In this document: one piece after another, positions 28,146 to 38,360 of the stretch
How the letters are laid out: each line of letters begins with the position of its first letter
Numbering within the stretch: the stretch's first letter is position 1
Origin: Legionella shakespearei DSM 23087
Lineage (GTDB): Bacteria; Pseudomonadota; Gammaproteobacteria; Legionellales; Legionellaceae
Length of the DNA stretch: 64,000 nt
Assembly (NCBI RefSeq): GCF_000373765.1
Contig: NZ_KB892382.1
Location: 1 to 64,000 of the forward strand
Reading direction: 5' to 3'
Notes under the pieces: model-generated
The model's input: only the letters and a program-made list of their open reading frames with translations
Told to the model about the DNA's origin: nothing
Database searches by the model: none
Position numbers and translations under genes: made by a program

Positions 28146-28631
28146 TTACGTTCCATGCGGATGGCTAAAATGCTTCACTGAAGATAAAGCCAGATCAATA
28201 ATTTTCTTTGACTGTTCTTCGTTGGCATTGATGAGACTGACGTCATTGATCAAGTCCATTAAAAAATCAGGCACTTCTGTTTCCGTTAAGTTGCCATTAT
28301 ATAGACATGCTGCCCTTGTGAAAATATAGTGGAGCAAATTTCTGCTTATTGTTAATTTATCTGTCGAATGACCCTGATCATTGTGCGCATCCCCAAATAA
28401 AAGCCAACCAGGAGAAACATGAAGTTTCGCTGCAATTTCTACCAATTTAACCGGTTCTGGTATGGCTTCACCACGAAGATACTTGCGACAGATTTGCACC
28501 GAATAACCAGTTATTTCCGCTAACTTATGAATGCAGACACCGGATGTAGAACGTTGAGAGTTAAATCCGGCCGCTATCATTGCATCACGCAAACGGTAAG
28601 CAAACTGTTTTGTTAAGTTAACTTTTTCCAT
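28146..28631 (-). CDS. XRE-family helix-turn-helix regulator
   Basis: The protein of about 161 residues has an N-terminal helix-turn-helix of the lambda-repressor type: LAEITGYSVQICRKYLRGEA, then PVKLVEIAAKLHVSPGWLLFG (residues about 35-80). The C-terminal part is helical and unknown. I use the ATG at 28631, with AGGAT upstream, in place of a TTG three codons earlier. It is divergent from the candidate small RNA promoter, 109 bases away, which it might control. Confidence 0.82.
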   Translation of the reverse strand: MEKVNLTKQFAYRLRDAMIAAGFNSQRSTSGVCIHKLAEITGYSVQICRKYLRGEAIPEPVKLVEIAAKLHVSPGWLLFGDAHNDQGHSTDKLTISRNLLHYIFTRAACLYNGNLTETEVPDFLMDLINDVSLINANEEQSKKIIDLALSSVKHFSHPHGT

Positions 28632-28708
28632 TGGATGCAATCCTGATGATTTTAAACTGTCTAGAGTGTAACAAAGGGCAACTGAACCTGCAAATTTACA
28701 AACATAAC

Positions 28709-28723
28709 GAAACTTTAAGTTTC
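28709..28723. promoter_or_regulatory. Perfect inverted repeat upstream of the small RNA promoter
   Basis: GAAACTT-T-AAGTTTC is a perfect 7-bp inverted repeat centred at 28716, about 58 bases before the predicted RNA start, a usual activator position. It is not identical to the GacA/LetA box I remember (TGTAAG-N6-CTTACA), so the binding protein is unknown. Confidence 0.5.
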
Positions 28724-28739
28724 TTTTGGAAATTAATTG

Positions 28740-28767
28740 TTGACAAAGGAAATCAAAAGATTATAAT
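28740..28767 (+). promoter_or_regulatory. Strong sigma70 promoter (TTGACA-16-TATAAT)
   Basis: Both hexamers are perfect consensus: TTGACA at 28740-28745 and TATAAT at 28762-28767, with a 16-base spacer. No good open frame follows, and a perfect terminator lies about 150 bases downstream. Confidence 0.85.
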
Positions 28768-28773
28768 GCGCAT

Positions 28774-28930
28774 CGAAACAACGGAAACGTTTCTCAGTCC
28801 AACAAGGAAGCAGTGATACGCGATGGAACCGCTATCACACAAACAGTCCAATTGATGGAAGTGGTTAAACCATAGCGGTTAACCTCGCACAATCTGGCTT
28901 GAATGATCCCCCTCATTCAAGCCTTTCTTT
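28774..28930 (+). ncRNA. Candidate small RNA with GGA loops (CsrA/RsmA-sponge type)
   Basis: A transcript of about 155 bases is defined by a consensus promoter and an intrinsic terminator. Its first hairpin (28775-28793, stem GAAAC/GTTTC) shows CGGAA in the loop. A second (28813-28838, stem GTGATA/TATCAC plus GCG/CGC) shows ATGGAAC in the apical loop. Further GGA triplets are in AAGGAAG (about 28804) and GATGGAAG (about 28854). GGA in hairpin loops is the binding signal for CsrA-family proteins, as in RsmY/RsmZ/CsrB. No protein of more than about 15 residues with a ribosome site is encoded. Whether it corresponds to a known Legionella Rsm RNA I cannot tell. Confidence 0.65.
28896..28930 (+). 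terminator. Rho-independent terminator of the candidate small RNA
   Basis: A perfect 11-bp stem, GGCTTGAATGA / TCATTCAAGCC, with a six-base loop, followed by TTTCTTT. Confidence 0.88.
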
Positions 28931-29007
28931 ATTAGATGCTAAATGATTTGCTTTCTAATAATCTTTCATTATATAATTCAAGCCAATTTGAATACAGGTC
29001 GAATTCT

Positions 29008-29082
29008 AGGCACGTAGCTCAGTGGTAGAGCACCACCTTGACATGGTGGTGGTCGGTGGTTCGATCCCACTCGTGCCTACCA
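29008..29082 (+). tRNA. tRNA-Val (anticodon GAC)
   Basis: The acceptor stem AGGCACG pairs with CGTGCCT and is followed by ACCA, with CCA encoded. The D-arm reads GCTCAGTGGTAGAGC, the anticodon stem CACCT-TGACATG-style loop gives anticodon GAC, and the T-arm contains GGTTCGATCC. Length is 75. It is isolated, upstream of thrS. Confidence 0.95.
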
Positions 29083-29183
29083 TGATTCATTCTAAATAGC
29101 ATAGTAGACTCATTTCTCTTGACATTTCACCCTATATAGTAGAAAGATCAACAGATTCAGTCTCTGCATCGAATTTTAGGTTT

Positions 29184-29209
29184 AACCCTGCCATGCAGGG
29201 TTTTTTTTT
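29184..29209 (+). terminator. Intrinsic terminator or attenuator ahead of thrS
   Basis: The stem AACCCTGC / GCAGGGTT, a three-base loop and a run of nine T, ending 38 bases before the thrS start. It may end the tRNA-Val transcript or attenuate thrS; sequence alone does not decide. Confidence 0.8.
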
Positions 29210-29247
29210 GAGATGAAATACCGGACGTACAGCAAACGGATAGAACT

Positions 29248-31161
29248 ATGCCAAACATTAAATTACCTGATGGAAGTGTGAAACATTTTGAAGCTCCTTT
29301 AACTATTTATGATGTAGCACATCATATTAGTCCAGGATTGGCAAAAGCTGCTTTGGCCGGACGTGTTGATGGCCGTATGGTCGACACCTCTTTTCTTCTT
29401 GAAACAGATTGCTCACTGGTCATCATCACCGAAAAACAGGAAGAGAGCCTGGAGGTTATTCGACATTCAACAGCGCATTTGCTGGCACAGGCTGTAAAAA
29501 CCCTTTTTCCAACAGCACAAGTAACAATAGGCCCGGTCATTGACGATGGTTTTTATTATGACTTTGCTTTTGGACGACCATTTACTCCTGAAGATTTGGT
29601 AGCGATCGAGGCAAAAATGTATGAGCTGGCTAAAGCCAATCACCCCGTCTCCCGTAGAGAGCTGCCTCGTGATGAAGCAATCAAATATTTCAAAAGCATA
29701 GGTGAAGAATATAAAGCAAAAATTATTGCTGATATCCCTGCCGGTGAAGTATTGTCCCTTTACAAACAAGGCGACTTTGAAGATTTATGCCGTGGCCCTC
29801 ATGTCCCTTCAACCGGATTTTTAAAAGCATTTAAACTGACCAAATTAGCCGGGGCTTACTGGCGTGGCGATTCTAATAATGAAATGCTGCAGCGTGTTTA
29901 TGGAACAGCCTGGGCGGATAAAAAATCGCTGGCTGACTATTTATTCCGTATGGAAGAAGCTGAAAAGCGGGATCATCGTAAATTAGGCAAGGCTCTGGAT
30001 CTGTTTCACTTCCAGGACATTGCGCCCGGAATGGTGTTCTGGCACCCCAATGGTTGGGTTATTTACCAGGAGCTGGAGCGTTACATGCGCGCCCGTCTTG
30101 CAGATTTTGGCTATCAGGAAATTAAAACGCCTCAATTGGTAGACAAAGTCTTATGGGAAAAATCCGGTCACTGGGCAAATTTCAGAGATGAAATGTTTGT
30201 TACTGAAACTGACAACCGCCATTATGCTGTAAAACCAATGAACTGCCCCTGCCACGTTCAGGTGTATAATCAGGGATTAAAAAGTTACAGGGATCTTCCT
30301 TTAAGATTGTCCGAATTTGGCAATTGCCATCGTTGTGAACCTTCTGGATCGTTGCATGGCTTGATGCGTGTGCGCAATATGGTTCAGGATGATGCTCATA
30401 TTTTTTGTACCGAAAATCAAATTCAGTCGGAAGTGGATATGATGCTGGAGTTGGTGCAATCAGTGTATGCCGACTTTGGTTTTAGCGAAATAAAATACCG
30501 TTTGGCACTGCGTCCTGAAAAGAGAGTTGGCTCCGATGAAGTCTGGGACAAAGCCGAAGGTGCTTTAAAGCTGGCCATGAAGGGACGGAATATAGAGTGG
30601 ATTGATGCTCCTGGTGAAGGAGCTTTCTATGGTCCTAAAATTGAATGCTCTTTATCTGATTGTTTGGGCAGAATATGGCAATGCGGTACTATTCAGGTTG
30701 ATTTTTCCATGCCTTCTCGTCTTGAAGCCAGTTATGTAGCAGAAGATGGCAGCAAACAAATACCTGTCATGCTGCACAGGGCGATTTTAGGATCCTTTGA
30801 ACGATTTATGGGTATTTTAATCGAGCATTATGCTGGCAAATTACCTTTATGGTTGTCTCCGGTACAGGCGGCTGTCTTGACTATTAGTGAAAAACAGAAC
30901 GAATATGCGGAAAAAGTAAGTAAAATTTTGCAAAAAAGAGGTATTCGTGCACATTTTGACTTGAGAAATGAGAAGATTGGCTTTAAAATTCGTGAGCATA
31001 CGTTACAAAAAGTTCCTTATCTGCTGGTTATAGGTGATAAGGAAGTAGAAAATGGCCAGGTCTCCGTGCGTTCGCGTGAAGGAGTAGATCTGGGCGTAAT
31101 GACAATTGATGCAATTTGTGATACCTTGGCGCAGGAAATTGCCCGGAAAGGATCCCTTTAA
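29248..31161 (+). CDS. thrS: Threonine-tRNA ligase
   Basis: Charges tRNA-Thr. The 637-residue protein has, in order, the N-terminal TGS domain ([19 protein letters not shown]), the editing domain with [11 protein letters not shown] (about residue 73), the class II catalytic core with the [10 protein letters not shown] zinc Cys, motif 2 and the motif 3 segment [19 protein letters not shown] (about 510), and the anticodon-binding C-terminal domain. The E. coli enzyme is 642. It heads the conserved thrS-infC-rpmI-rplT-pheST-ihfA cluster. An intrinsic hairpin in its leader suggests attenuation. Confidence 0.98.
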   Translation: MPNIKLPDGSVKHFEAPLTIYDVAHHISPGLAKAALAGRVDGRMVDTSFLLETDCSLVIITEKQEESLEVIRHSTAHLLAQAVKTLFPTAQVTIGPVIDDGFYYDFAFGRPFTPEDLVAIEAKMYELAKANHPVSRRELPRDEAIKYFKSIGEEYKAKIIADIPAGEVLSLYKQGDFEDLCRGPHVPSTGFLKAFKLTKLAGAYWRGDSNNEMLQRVYGTAWADKKSLADYLFRMEEAEKRDHRKLGKALDLFHFQDIAPGMVFWHPNGWVIYQELERYMRARLADFGYQEIKTPQLVDKVLWEKSGHWANFRDEMFVTETDNRHYAVKPMNCPCHVQVYNQGLKSYRDLPLRLSEFGNCHRCEPSGSLHGLMRVRNMVQDDAHIFCTENQIQSEVDMMLELVQSVYADFGFSEIKYRLALRPEKRVGSDEVWDKAEGALKLAMKGRNIEWIDAPGEGAFYGPKIECSLSDCLGRIWQCGTIQVDFSMPSRLEASYVAEDGSKQIPVMLHRAILGSFERFMGILIEHYAGKLPLWLSPVQAAVLTISEKQNEYAEKVSKILQKRGIRAHFDLRNEKIGFKIREHTLQKVPYLLVIGDKEVENGQVSVRSREGVDLGVMTIDAICDTLAQEIARKGSL

Positions 31162-31184
31162 AATAACCAACTGGAGAATTGACC

Positions 31185-31721
31185 ATTAGTGCACCGACTA
31201 AGCGTGAAAATGATCGCGCAAGAATTAATGAACAGATCACTGTACCTGAGGTACGCTTAATTGATGTCGATGGTAACCAGGCAGGAATTGTATCAACACG
31301 AGAAGCCCTGAGGGCTGCGGAAGAAGGTGGTTTGGATTTGGTTGAAATATCACCAACAGCAAAACCTCCTGTATGTCGCATCATGGATTATGGTAAGTTT
31401 CTCTTTGAACTGAGTAAAAAACAAGCTGAAGCAAAGAAAAAGCAAAAGCAAATTCAGGTCAAGGAACTGAAATTCCGTCCTACGACGGAAGATGGAGATT
31501 ATCAGGTCAAGCTACGCAACCTGATCCGTTTCCTCAATCATGGTGATAAGGTCAAAATCACACTGCGTTTTCGTGGCCGTGAAATGGCTCATCAAGAACT
31601 CGGTATGAAAATTCTTGAGCGTATACAACTGGACACAGCCGAATTTGCGGTTGTAGAACAGCATGCTAAACGTGAAGGAAGACAATTACTGATGGTATTA
31701 TCACCCAAAAAAACTAAGTAA
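31185..31721 (+). CDS. infC: Translation initiation factor IF-3 (AUU start)
   Basis: IF-3 monitors start-codon pairing on the 30S subunit. The 178-residue product has [19 protein letters not shown] at the N-terminus and KEVKF-like [18 protein letters not shown] leading the C-terminal domain. No ATG, GTG or usable TTG fits the ribosome site: GGAG at 31173-31176 lies eight bases before an ATT codon at 31185, while the TTG at 31179 is only two bases away. AUU initiation is the known self-control device of E. coli infC, so I place the start there. It follows thrS by 23 bases. Confidence 0.95.
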   Translation: MSAPTKRENDRARINEQITVPEVRLIDVDGNQAGIVSTREALRAAEEGGLDLVEISPTAKPPVCRIMDYGKFLFELSKKQAEAKKKQKQIQVKELKFRPTTEDGDYQVKLRNLIRFLNHGDKVKITLRFRGREMAHQELGMKILERIQLDTAEFAVVEQHAKREGRQLLMVLSPKKTK

Positions 31722-31741
31722 CAAATGCGGAGTATATTGTT

Positions 31742-31942
31742 ATGCCGAAGTTAAAATCACATCGCGGAGCAGCTAAACGCTTCCGCAAGACAGCAAGTGG
31801 TGCGATCAAACGTCGCGGCGCTTACAGGAATCATATCCTCACCAAGAAGTCTACTAAGCAAAAACGTCATTTACGCGTAGGTGCCAGTACTTTGAAGCCA
31901 TGCGATGCGCGTTTGGCAGAGCGTATGTTGCACGGTAGTTAA
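31742..31942 (+). CDS. rpmI: Ribosomal protein L35
   Basis: A 66-residue, very basic 50S protein beginning [20 protein letters not shown] and containing [21 protein letters not shown], the standard L35 pattern. It lies 20 bases after infC and 14 before rplT, in the usual order. Confidence 0.98.
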   Translation: MPKLKSHRGAAKRFRKTASGAIKRRGAYRNHILTKKSTKQKRHLRVGASTLKPCDARLAERMLHGS

Positions 31943-31956
31943 GGGGAGAATGAAAG

Positions 31957-32316
31957 ATGCCAAGAGTTAAACGTGGTGTGACCGCGAAAGCGCGTCATAA
32001 GAAAATATTAGATCAAGCTAAAGGTTACTACGGTGCCAGAAGCCGGACCTATCGTGTAGCCAAGCAAGCTGTAATCAAAGCTGGCCAATACGCTTATCGT
32101 GATAGACGTCAGAAGAAAAGACAATTCCGTGCTTTATGGATCGTTCGAATTAACGCACAAGCTCGTGAATGCGGTATGTCATATAGCCGTTTGATTGATG
32201 GCTTGAAAAAAGCATCAATTGAACTGGATAGAAAAATATTAGCTGACATGGCAATTCATGACAAAGTAGCTTTTGCTGCCATAGCTGAGAAAGCTAAAGC
32301 GGCTTTAGCTGGTTAG
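31957..32316 (+). CDS. rplT: Ribosomal protein L20
   Basis: A 50S protein of 119 residues, beginning [20 protein letters not shown] and containing [20 protein letters not shown] and the RNA-contact part [23 protein letters not shown] ribosome site precedes it. In E. coli L20 represses this operon through the rpmI leader; I did not identify the binding site here. Confidence 0.98.
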   Translation: MPRVKRGVTAKARHKKILDQAKGYYGARSRTYRVAKQAVIKAGQYAYRDRRQKKRQFRALWIVRINAQARECGMSYSRLIDGLKKASIELDRKILADMAIHDKVAFAAIAEKAKAALAG

Positions 32317-32419
32317 GTCACTGATGTAACTGATAGATGGGTTTATCAATAGGTAACTGGATTTATAGTTACACTTTGAGAAAACCCTGATGCAGTCATG
32401 AAAATGGACTGCAAAATAA

Positions 32420-33478
<1,059 letters not shown>

Positions 33479-33487
33479 GGACTATAG

Positions 33488-35869
33488 ATGAAATTAAGTA
33501 AGTTATGGTTACGTGAATGGGTTAACTTCACATTAACTGAACAAAAGTTAGCAGATCAATTGACTATGGCGGGTCTTGAAGTAGACGCAGTCAGCCCGGT
33601 TGCCGGCGAATTTACTCATGTAGTGGTGGCAGAGGTACTCAGTACCAAACCACACCCTGACGCAGACAAATTAACTTTATGTGAAGTGAATGCCAACACT
33701 GACAAACCATTAAAAATAGTCTGCGGTGCTGCAAACGTACGTGCAGGATTAAAAGTTGCTCTGGCTATGATTGGCGCTCAATTACCCGGTGGTTTGCAGA
33801 TTAAAGAATCCAGATTGCGTGGCGAATTATCACAGGGCATGCTGTGTTCTGTCACCGAGCTTGGCCTGGCTGAGCATTCAGAAGGAATCATGGAGTTGGA
33901 ACAAGATGCTCCAGTAGGTATGGATATACGCGAATACCTTACTTTAAATGATCATGTACTGGATGTTGATTTAACACCTAACCGTGCTGATTGTTTTAGT
34001 GTTCTGGGGATAGCAAGAGAGGTTGCTGTACTGAATCAATTACCGCTTCTCGAGCAACTTGTTGCGACCGTTACTCCTGTAATAGATGATGTTCTGGCAA
34101 TTAACTTAAAAAATCCTGAAGCCTGTTCACGCTACTGCGGACGGGTTATCCGCAATATTAATCCGGAGGCCACAACTCCTTTATGGATGAGCGAGCGTTT
34201 ACGCCGCAGCGGGATAAGAGTGCTGCACCCGGTAGTCGATGTTATGAATTATGTCATGCTGGAATTAGGCCAACCGATGCACGCATTCGACTTGGCTACG
34301 TTAAAGGGTGATATCAACGTTCGTTTTAGCACTAATACAGAGCATTTGGAACTACTCGATGGCCAGAATGTTACTTTAAGCGAAAAAGTGCTGGTGATAG
34401 CAGATGAGGAAAAACCCTTGGCTATGGCTGGAATCATGGGGGGCGCTGCAAGTGCTGTCCAGGCACATACTCGAGATGTCTTTCTGGAAAGTGCTTTTTT
34501 CAATCCCATCGTTATTGCAGGTGTGGCCAGAAGCTATGGTTTATTCAGTGATTCCTCACAACGCTATGAGCGGGGTGTGGATCCTTATTTACAAATGAAA
34601 GCACTGGAGCGGGCTACTTCATTAATCCTGTCCATTGTTGGCGGAGAAGCAGGTCCTGTAATCGAAGCCTGTGACATGAAGCATTTGCCAGGTAAAATTG
34701 CGTTTCGCTTTGATACCAATAAAGTTAAAAAGTTAACCGGCCTTACCATTTCTCTCGCTGAAATGAGAACTTTGCTGGAAGGCCTGGGAATCACTATTTC
34801 CCGGGAAGAGAATAACTGTTTTGATGTACAGGTTCCTTCACATCGCTTTGATATTCAGCAGGATGTCGATTTGGTAGAGGAAATTATTCGCCTTTATGGA
34901 TATGATAATTTAACTGCCCAGCCCATGAATACAGAAGTTCAGGCGGGTTGTGCCAGTGCTAATGAACACATTGCAACGCAACTGGCTATCTGGTTCAGGG
35001 CTAAAGGTTATCACGAAACCATTAGTTACAGTTTTGTTGATCCTGAATTACAGGAAGAACTTTATCCGCGTAAAGAGTTTATGCAATTGCTTAATCCTAT
35101 CTCATCTGAATTATCACAAATGCGGATTGGGATGTGGCCAGGTTTGATTGCGTCAATGATTTATAACGTCCATCGCCAACAAAATGCGATTAAGTTTTTT
35201 GAAACAGGTGTGGTTTTTGATGTGCAGCAACAGCAGTTAAGTGAGCGTCCCTGTATTGCCGGTTTGCTCATGGGAGAACAAGGTGGCTTAAGCTGGAATG
35301 AAAGCACGAGATTTTTTGATTTTTATGATTTGAAAGGTGATTTGCAGTCACTGTTTTCAATGTTAAAGCTCGGCAACGTGGAATTTAAGCCAGCTGTTCA
35401 TGATGCACTCCATCCCGGACAATCAGCAGAAATAATCATTAATGGTGAACATGTCGGATGGATGGGGACTCTTCATCCTCGACTGTCAGCGGCACTTGAT
35501 TTGCATCAGGATGTATTGTTGTTTGAATTAAATCTGCACTCATTAATTAATCCTGTATCACCTTTATATAAAACCATTTCCAAATATCCGCAAATAAGAA
35601 GGGATTTATCCTTTCTGGTTGATAAAAAAATAACAGCCAGACAGATTGAAGCAGCAGTAAAATCTGCGGTTCAGGACAACTGGCTGAAGGCTTTTGATGT
35701 ATTCGATGTTTATGTGGGTAAAGGTATTCCCGAAGGTAAGAAAAGTCTGGCTGTTGCGATGACTTTGCAAGATAGCAGTCGAACATTGGTTGATTCTGAG
35801 ATCAATTTGTTAATTAGTGCTATAATCAAAACACTGGAAAATGAATTTTCAATCATATTGAGGGAATAA
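33488..35869 (+). CDS. pheT: Phenylalanine-tRNA ligase beta subunit
   Basis: Partner of PheS, with tRNA-binding and editing functions. The 793-residue protein begins [14 protein letters not shown]. It has the EMAP-II-like tRNA-binding domain (residues 40-150, [18 protein letters not shown]), the B3/B4 editing domain, B5 (about 400-475), the core, and the C-terminal anticodon-binding FDX-ACB domain ([15 protein letters not shown]). Length equals the E. coli protein (795). It ends two bases before ihfA. Confidence 0.97.
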   Translation: MKLSKLWLREWVNFTLTEQKLADQLTMAGLEVDAVSPVAGEFTHVVVAEVLSTKPHPDADKLTLCEVNANTDKPLKIVCGAANVRAGLKVALAMIGAQLPGGLQIKESRLRGELSQGMLCSVTELGLAEHSEGIMELEQDAPVGMDIREYLTLNDHVLDVDLTPNRADCFSVLGIAREVAVLNQLPLLEQLVATVTPVIDDVLAINLKNPEACSRYCGRVIRNINPEATTPLWMSERLRRSGIRVLHPVVDVMNYVMLELGQPMHAFDLATLKGDINVRFSTNTEHLELLDGQNVTLSEKVLVIADEEKPLAMAGIMGGAASAVQAHTRDVFLESAFFNPIVIAGVARSYGLFSDSSQRYERGVDPYLQMKALERATSLILSIVGGEAGPVIEACDMKHLPGKIAFRFDTNKVKKLTGLTISLAEMRTLLEGLGITISREENNCFDVQVPSHRFDIQQDVDLVEEIIRLYGYDNLTAQPMNTEVQAGCASANEHIATQLAIWFRAKGYHETISYSFVDPELQEELYPRKEFMQLLNPISSELSQMRIGMWPGLIASMIYNVHRQQNAIKFFETGVVFDVQQQQLSERPCIAGLLMGEQGGLSWNESTRFFDFYDLKGDLQSLFSMLKLGNVEFKPAVHDALHPGQSAEIIINGEHVGWMGTLHPRLSAALDLHQDVLLFELNLHSLINPVSPLYKTISKYPQIRRDLSFLVDKKITARQIEAAVKSAVQDNWLKAFDVFDVYVGKGIPEGKKSLAVAMTLQDSSRTLVDSEINLLISAIIKTLENEFSIILRE

Positions 35870-35871
35870 TC

Positions 35872-36165
35872 GTGAATGCACTGAGCAAAGCAATAATGGC
35901 AGAAACTTTGTGTGATGACTTAAAACTCGCGAAGCCTGTGGCTAAGGAAATGGTCGAGAATTTTTTTGAAGAGCTGCGTCATGCGCTTGAGCATGGTCAG
36001 CATGTGAAATTATCCGGTTTTGGTAATTTTACTTTAAGGGATAAACCACAACGCCCAGGGCGAAACCCGAAAACTGGTGAAGAAATACCCGTAGTTGCCA
36101 GAAGGGTGGTAACCTTCAAGCCTGGTTTAAAATTAAAAACTAAAATTGAAGCAATAGGAAAGTAG
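35872..36165 (+). CDS. ihfA: Integration host factor alpha subunit
   Basis: DNA-bending nucleoid protein, 97 residues, starting at GTG with GAGGGA upstream. It shows the HU/IHF pattern [20 protein letters not shown] with the beta-arm [12 protein letters not shown], which intercalates into DNA. In Legionella IHF also takes part in growth-phase control. The pheST-ihfA linkage is the classical one. Confidence 0.96.
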   Translation: MNALSKAIMAETLCDDLKLAKPVAKEMVENFFEELRHALEHGQHVKLSGFGNFTLRDKPQRPGRNPKTGEEIPVVARRVVTFKPGLKLKTKIEAIGK

Positions 36166-36169
36166 TTCG

Positions 36170-36487
36170 TTGAATTATTATAACAAGCACGTTTTATTAT
36201 GCACCAATCAGAAACCGGGCGGCAAAACCTGTTGCGCCAATTCTGGTGGTGAAGAATTTTTTGATTACATGAAATCCAAATTGTTAGAACTTGAATTACA
36301 TGGCCCTGGAAAGATTCGGGTCAGTAAATCGGGCTGTCTTGGCCGTTGCAGTTCTGGTCCTTGTATTGTGATCTATCCGGAAGGAGTATGGTACGCTTAC
36401 TCTTCTTTCGCTGATATCGATCAAATCATTGAGGGGCACCTCATTGCAGGTGAACCTGTAGAGGAACTGTTAATCGATAGAGAGTAG
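36170..36487 (+). CDS. Thioredoxin-like 2Fe-2S ferredoxin
   Basis: A 105-residue protein with the cysteine pattern of thioredoxin-like 2Fe-2S ferredoxins (Shethna type): LLCTNQKPGGKTCC near the N-terminus and SKSGCLGRCSSGPC near residue 65. The start is a TTG four bases after ihfA, with AGGAAAG upstream; no ATG is available without removing the first cysteine. Its redox partner is unknown. Confidence 0.85.
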   Translation: MNYYNKHVLLCTNQKPGGKTCCANSGGEEFFDYMKSKLLELELHGPGKIRVSKSGCLGRCSSGPCIVIYPEGVWYAYSSFADIDQIIEGHLIAGEPVEELLIDRE

Positions 36488-36504
36488 GGTGTGGTGCGGA
36501 TTTC

Positions 36505-36580
36505 GTAGCCCGTATTAGCGAAGCGTAATACGGGAAAGTGCCATATCGATCCTGTATTACGCTTCGCTAATACAGGCTAC
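36505..36580. repeat. Palindromic repeat family A, copy 2
   Basis: Arms GTAGCCCGTATTAGCGAAGC and the complement ending ACAGGCTAC, with a 14-base centre. It lies 17 bases after the ferredoxin gene and next to a family B copy. The two fill the first 200 bases of the 479-base gap before rplM; the rest holds the rplM promoter region. Confidence 0.9.
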
Positions 36581-36594
36581 AAACTCCGAAGCTC

Positions 36595-36686
36595 CGTCGT
36601 CCTGAGCGCGTCTTTTTGCGCGAAGGATTGGCACCATGCCGCTTGCAGGAGATCCTTCGCGCAAAAAGACGCGCTCAGGACGACGT
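36595..36686. repeat. Palindromic repeat family B, copy 2
   Basis: Same arms as 24511-24615 (CGTCGTCCTGAGCGCGTC ... GACGCGCTCAGGACGACG), slightly shorter at the centre. Confidence 0.92.
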
Positions 36687-36886
36687 GTATGTGATGTAGC
36701 GGCTCGGGTTTTTCTCGAAGTATTGAGAATTTTCGTTACAATAATGGAAAATATTCTGTATTTAGTGTAGCCTTTCAATCAATTGGGGATTACGCCTCAA
36801 AACAGTTGAAAGTGTCTGTTTCATTGCAGAATGTGCTTTTTTTAGATGGATTTAATTAATTGTTAATAAATTTTTATCCTTTTTAC

Positions 36887-36915
36887 TTGTAGGATGTTTC
36901 TGTTTTGGTTAAAAT
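36887..36915 (+). promoter_or_regulatory. Possible rplM promoter
   Basis: TTGTAG at 36887-36892 and TAAAAT at 36910-36915 with a 17-base spacer, about 50 bases before the rplM start codon. The -10 is close to consensus, the -35 weaker. Confidence 0.45.
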
Positions 36916-36966
36916 CGCCCGTCCATGATAGAAAGATTACCAATTTAGGCGGTTCGGAGTTAATTA

Positions 36967-37401
36967 ATGAAGACAATTAGTGCCAAAGGCCATGAAGTCA
37001 AACGTGACTGGTTAGTGGTCGATGCCAGCGATAAAGTTTTGGGTCGCTTAGCTACTGAGATTGCACGTCGTTTACGTGGCAAACATAAAGCTGAGTATAC
37101 ACCCCATGTTGATACTGGAGATTACATCATTGTTACTAACGCGGAAAAAGTCACTGTGACTGGCCGTAAGTTCAAAAACAAGATGTATCATCATCACACT
37201 GGTTTTCCAGGTGGTATCAAATCAGTTACTTTCGAAAAAATGCAGGGTAGAAATCCTGTAAAAATTATCGAACTTGCTGTAAAAGGCATGCTACCAAAAA
37301 ACCCATTGGGCAGAGAGATGTACCGTAAGCTGAAAGTATATGTTGGTAGCGAGCATCCACATACTGCGCAGCAACCCAAGCAACTAGAGATTGAGGAATA
37401 A
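36967..37401 (+). CDS. rplM: Ribosomal protein L13
   Basis: A 50S protein of 144 residues, with [19 protein letters not shown] near the start and [19 protein letters not shown] in the middle, the standard L13 blocks. GGAG precedes the ATG. rpsI follows after five bases. Confidence 0.98.
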   Translation: MKTISAKGHEVKRDWLVVDASDKVLGRLATEIARRLRGKHKAEYTPHVDTGDYIIVTNAEKVTVTGRKFKNKMYHHHTGFPGGIKSVTFEKMQGRNPVKIIELAVKGMLPKNPLGREMYRKLKVYVGSEHPHTAQQPKQLEIEE

Positions 37402-37406
37402 GTATT

Positions 37407-37838
37407 ATGGCTGAAATGAAGCAATACTATGGCACTGGCCGTAGAAAAAGTTCAACAGCTCGTGTGTTTTTACGTCCAGGTAAAGGTACGATCACAGTAA
37501 ATAACCGTACTTTGAAAGAGTATTTCTGCCGTGAAACAGCTTGTATGGTTGTAATGCAACCTTTAGAGACTGTAGAAGTTCTTAATAAGTTTGATATTTA
37601 CATCACAGTAGCTGGTGGTGGTGTTTCTGGTCAGGCTGGTGCAGTTCGTTTAGGTATTGCCAGAGCTTTAGTCGCTTATGATGAAGCTGGATTGGCTAAA
37701 GATGCTGAACCTAATCCTAATTCATTCCGTAGAAAGTTACGTGCTCGCAGCCTGTTGACTCGTGACTCTCGTCGTGTGGAAAGAAAGAAAGTGGGTCTGC
37801 ACAAAGCACGTCGTGCTACTCAGTACTCAAAACGTTAA
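37407..37838 (+). CDS. rpsI: Ribosomal protein S9
   Basis: A 30S protein of 143 residues. It starts [20 protein letters not shown] and ends in the basic tail [12 protein letters not shown], whose last Lys-Arg reaches the P site. A clear intrinsic terminator lies 33 bases downstream. Confidence 0.98.
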   Translation: MAEMKQYYGTGRRKSSTARVFLRPGKGTITVNNRTLKEYFCRETACMVVMQPLETVEVLNKFDIYITVAGGGVSGQAGAVRLGIARALVAYDEAGLAKDAEPNPNSFRRKLRARSLLTRDSRRVERKKVGLHKARRATQYSKR

Positions 37839-37870
37839 TAGTTTATTATTTAAATTATTCGTTTATAAAA

Positions 37871-37891
37871 CCCCGCACTGCGGGGTTTTTT
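37871..37891 (+). terminator. Intrinsic terminator of rplM-rpsI
   Basis: The stem CCCCGC / GCGGGG with loop ACT, flanked by AAAA and TTTTTT. A canonical terminator 32 bases after the rpsI stop. Confidence 0.95.
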
Positions 37892-37962
37892 ATTTATCTC
37901 CTCGTCTTGTCCGAGGGTGCTAAGGCATCAGGGCAAAAACACTGTCCCTGCCAGTATAACTG

Positions 37963-38055
37963 TTCCGCTTCCTGACGGTCGCGGCTCGGTTTTCGTGCGT
38001 TCGTATCTACTTCATCGTGCACCGGAAACCGAGCCGCGACCGTGAGGAAGCGGAA
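37963..38055. repeat. Palindromic repeat family D, copy 2
   Basis: TTCCGCTTCCTGACGGTCGC at the left and GCGACCGTGAGGAAGCGGAA at the right; compare 20236-20346. With the next repeat it occupies most of the 522-base gap between rpsI and petA. Confidence 0.88.
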
Positions 38056-38126
38056 TTTTTGTTGCGGCACAGAGCATGATTTAGTGCTACGCACTGTGCT
38101 ATTCCGGAACAACTTCCCTCCGAATT

Positions 38127-38230
38127 CACGTCGTCCTGAGCGCGTCTTTTGGCGCGAAGGATCTCCTGAAACCGGCATGGTGCCAATATGGGGAGATCCT
38201 TCGCGCCAAAAGACGCGCTCAGGACGACGT
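38127..38230. repeat. Palindromic repeat family B, copy 3
   Basis: Same element as 24511-24615, with both arms carrying the matched variant TTTTGGCGCGAAGG / CCTTCGCGCCAAAA. Such compensating changes argue that the hairpin itself is maintained. Confidence 0.92.
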
Positions 38231-38360
38231 AGATTTTTGTTGAGGATTACGTTTATAAATAGAGTTTTTCATAAGTCCTTTCAGATATCCATTTGAAAAT
38301 ACTCATTTCTTTGTTATAACTATAGGCAGTATCTTTGGCATAAATCAGGATTACATAACT

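Noticed and set aside
29119-29140. Promoter TTGACA ... TATAGT before thrS
   Set aside because: The hexamers are only ten bases apart, too close for sigma70; no matching -10 lies at 16-18 bases.
37894-38296. Open frames between rpsI and petA
   Set aside because: Both strands only translate family D and B palindromes; no ribosome site or family.
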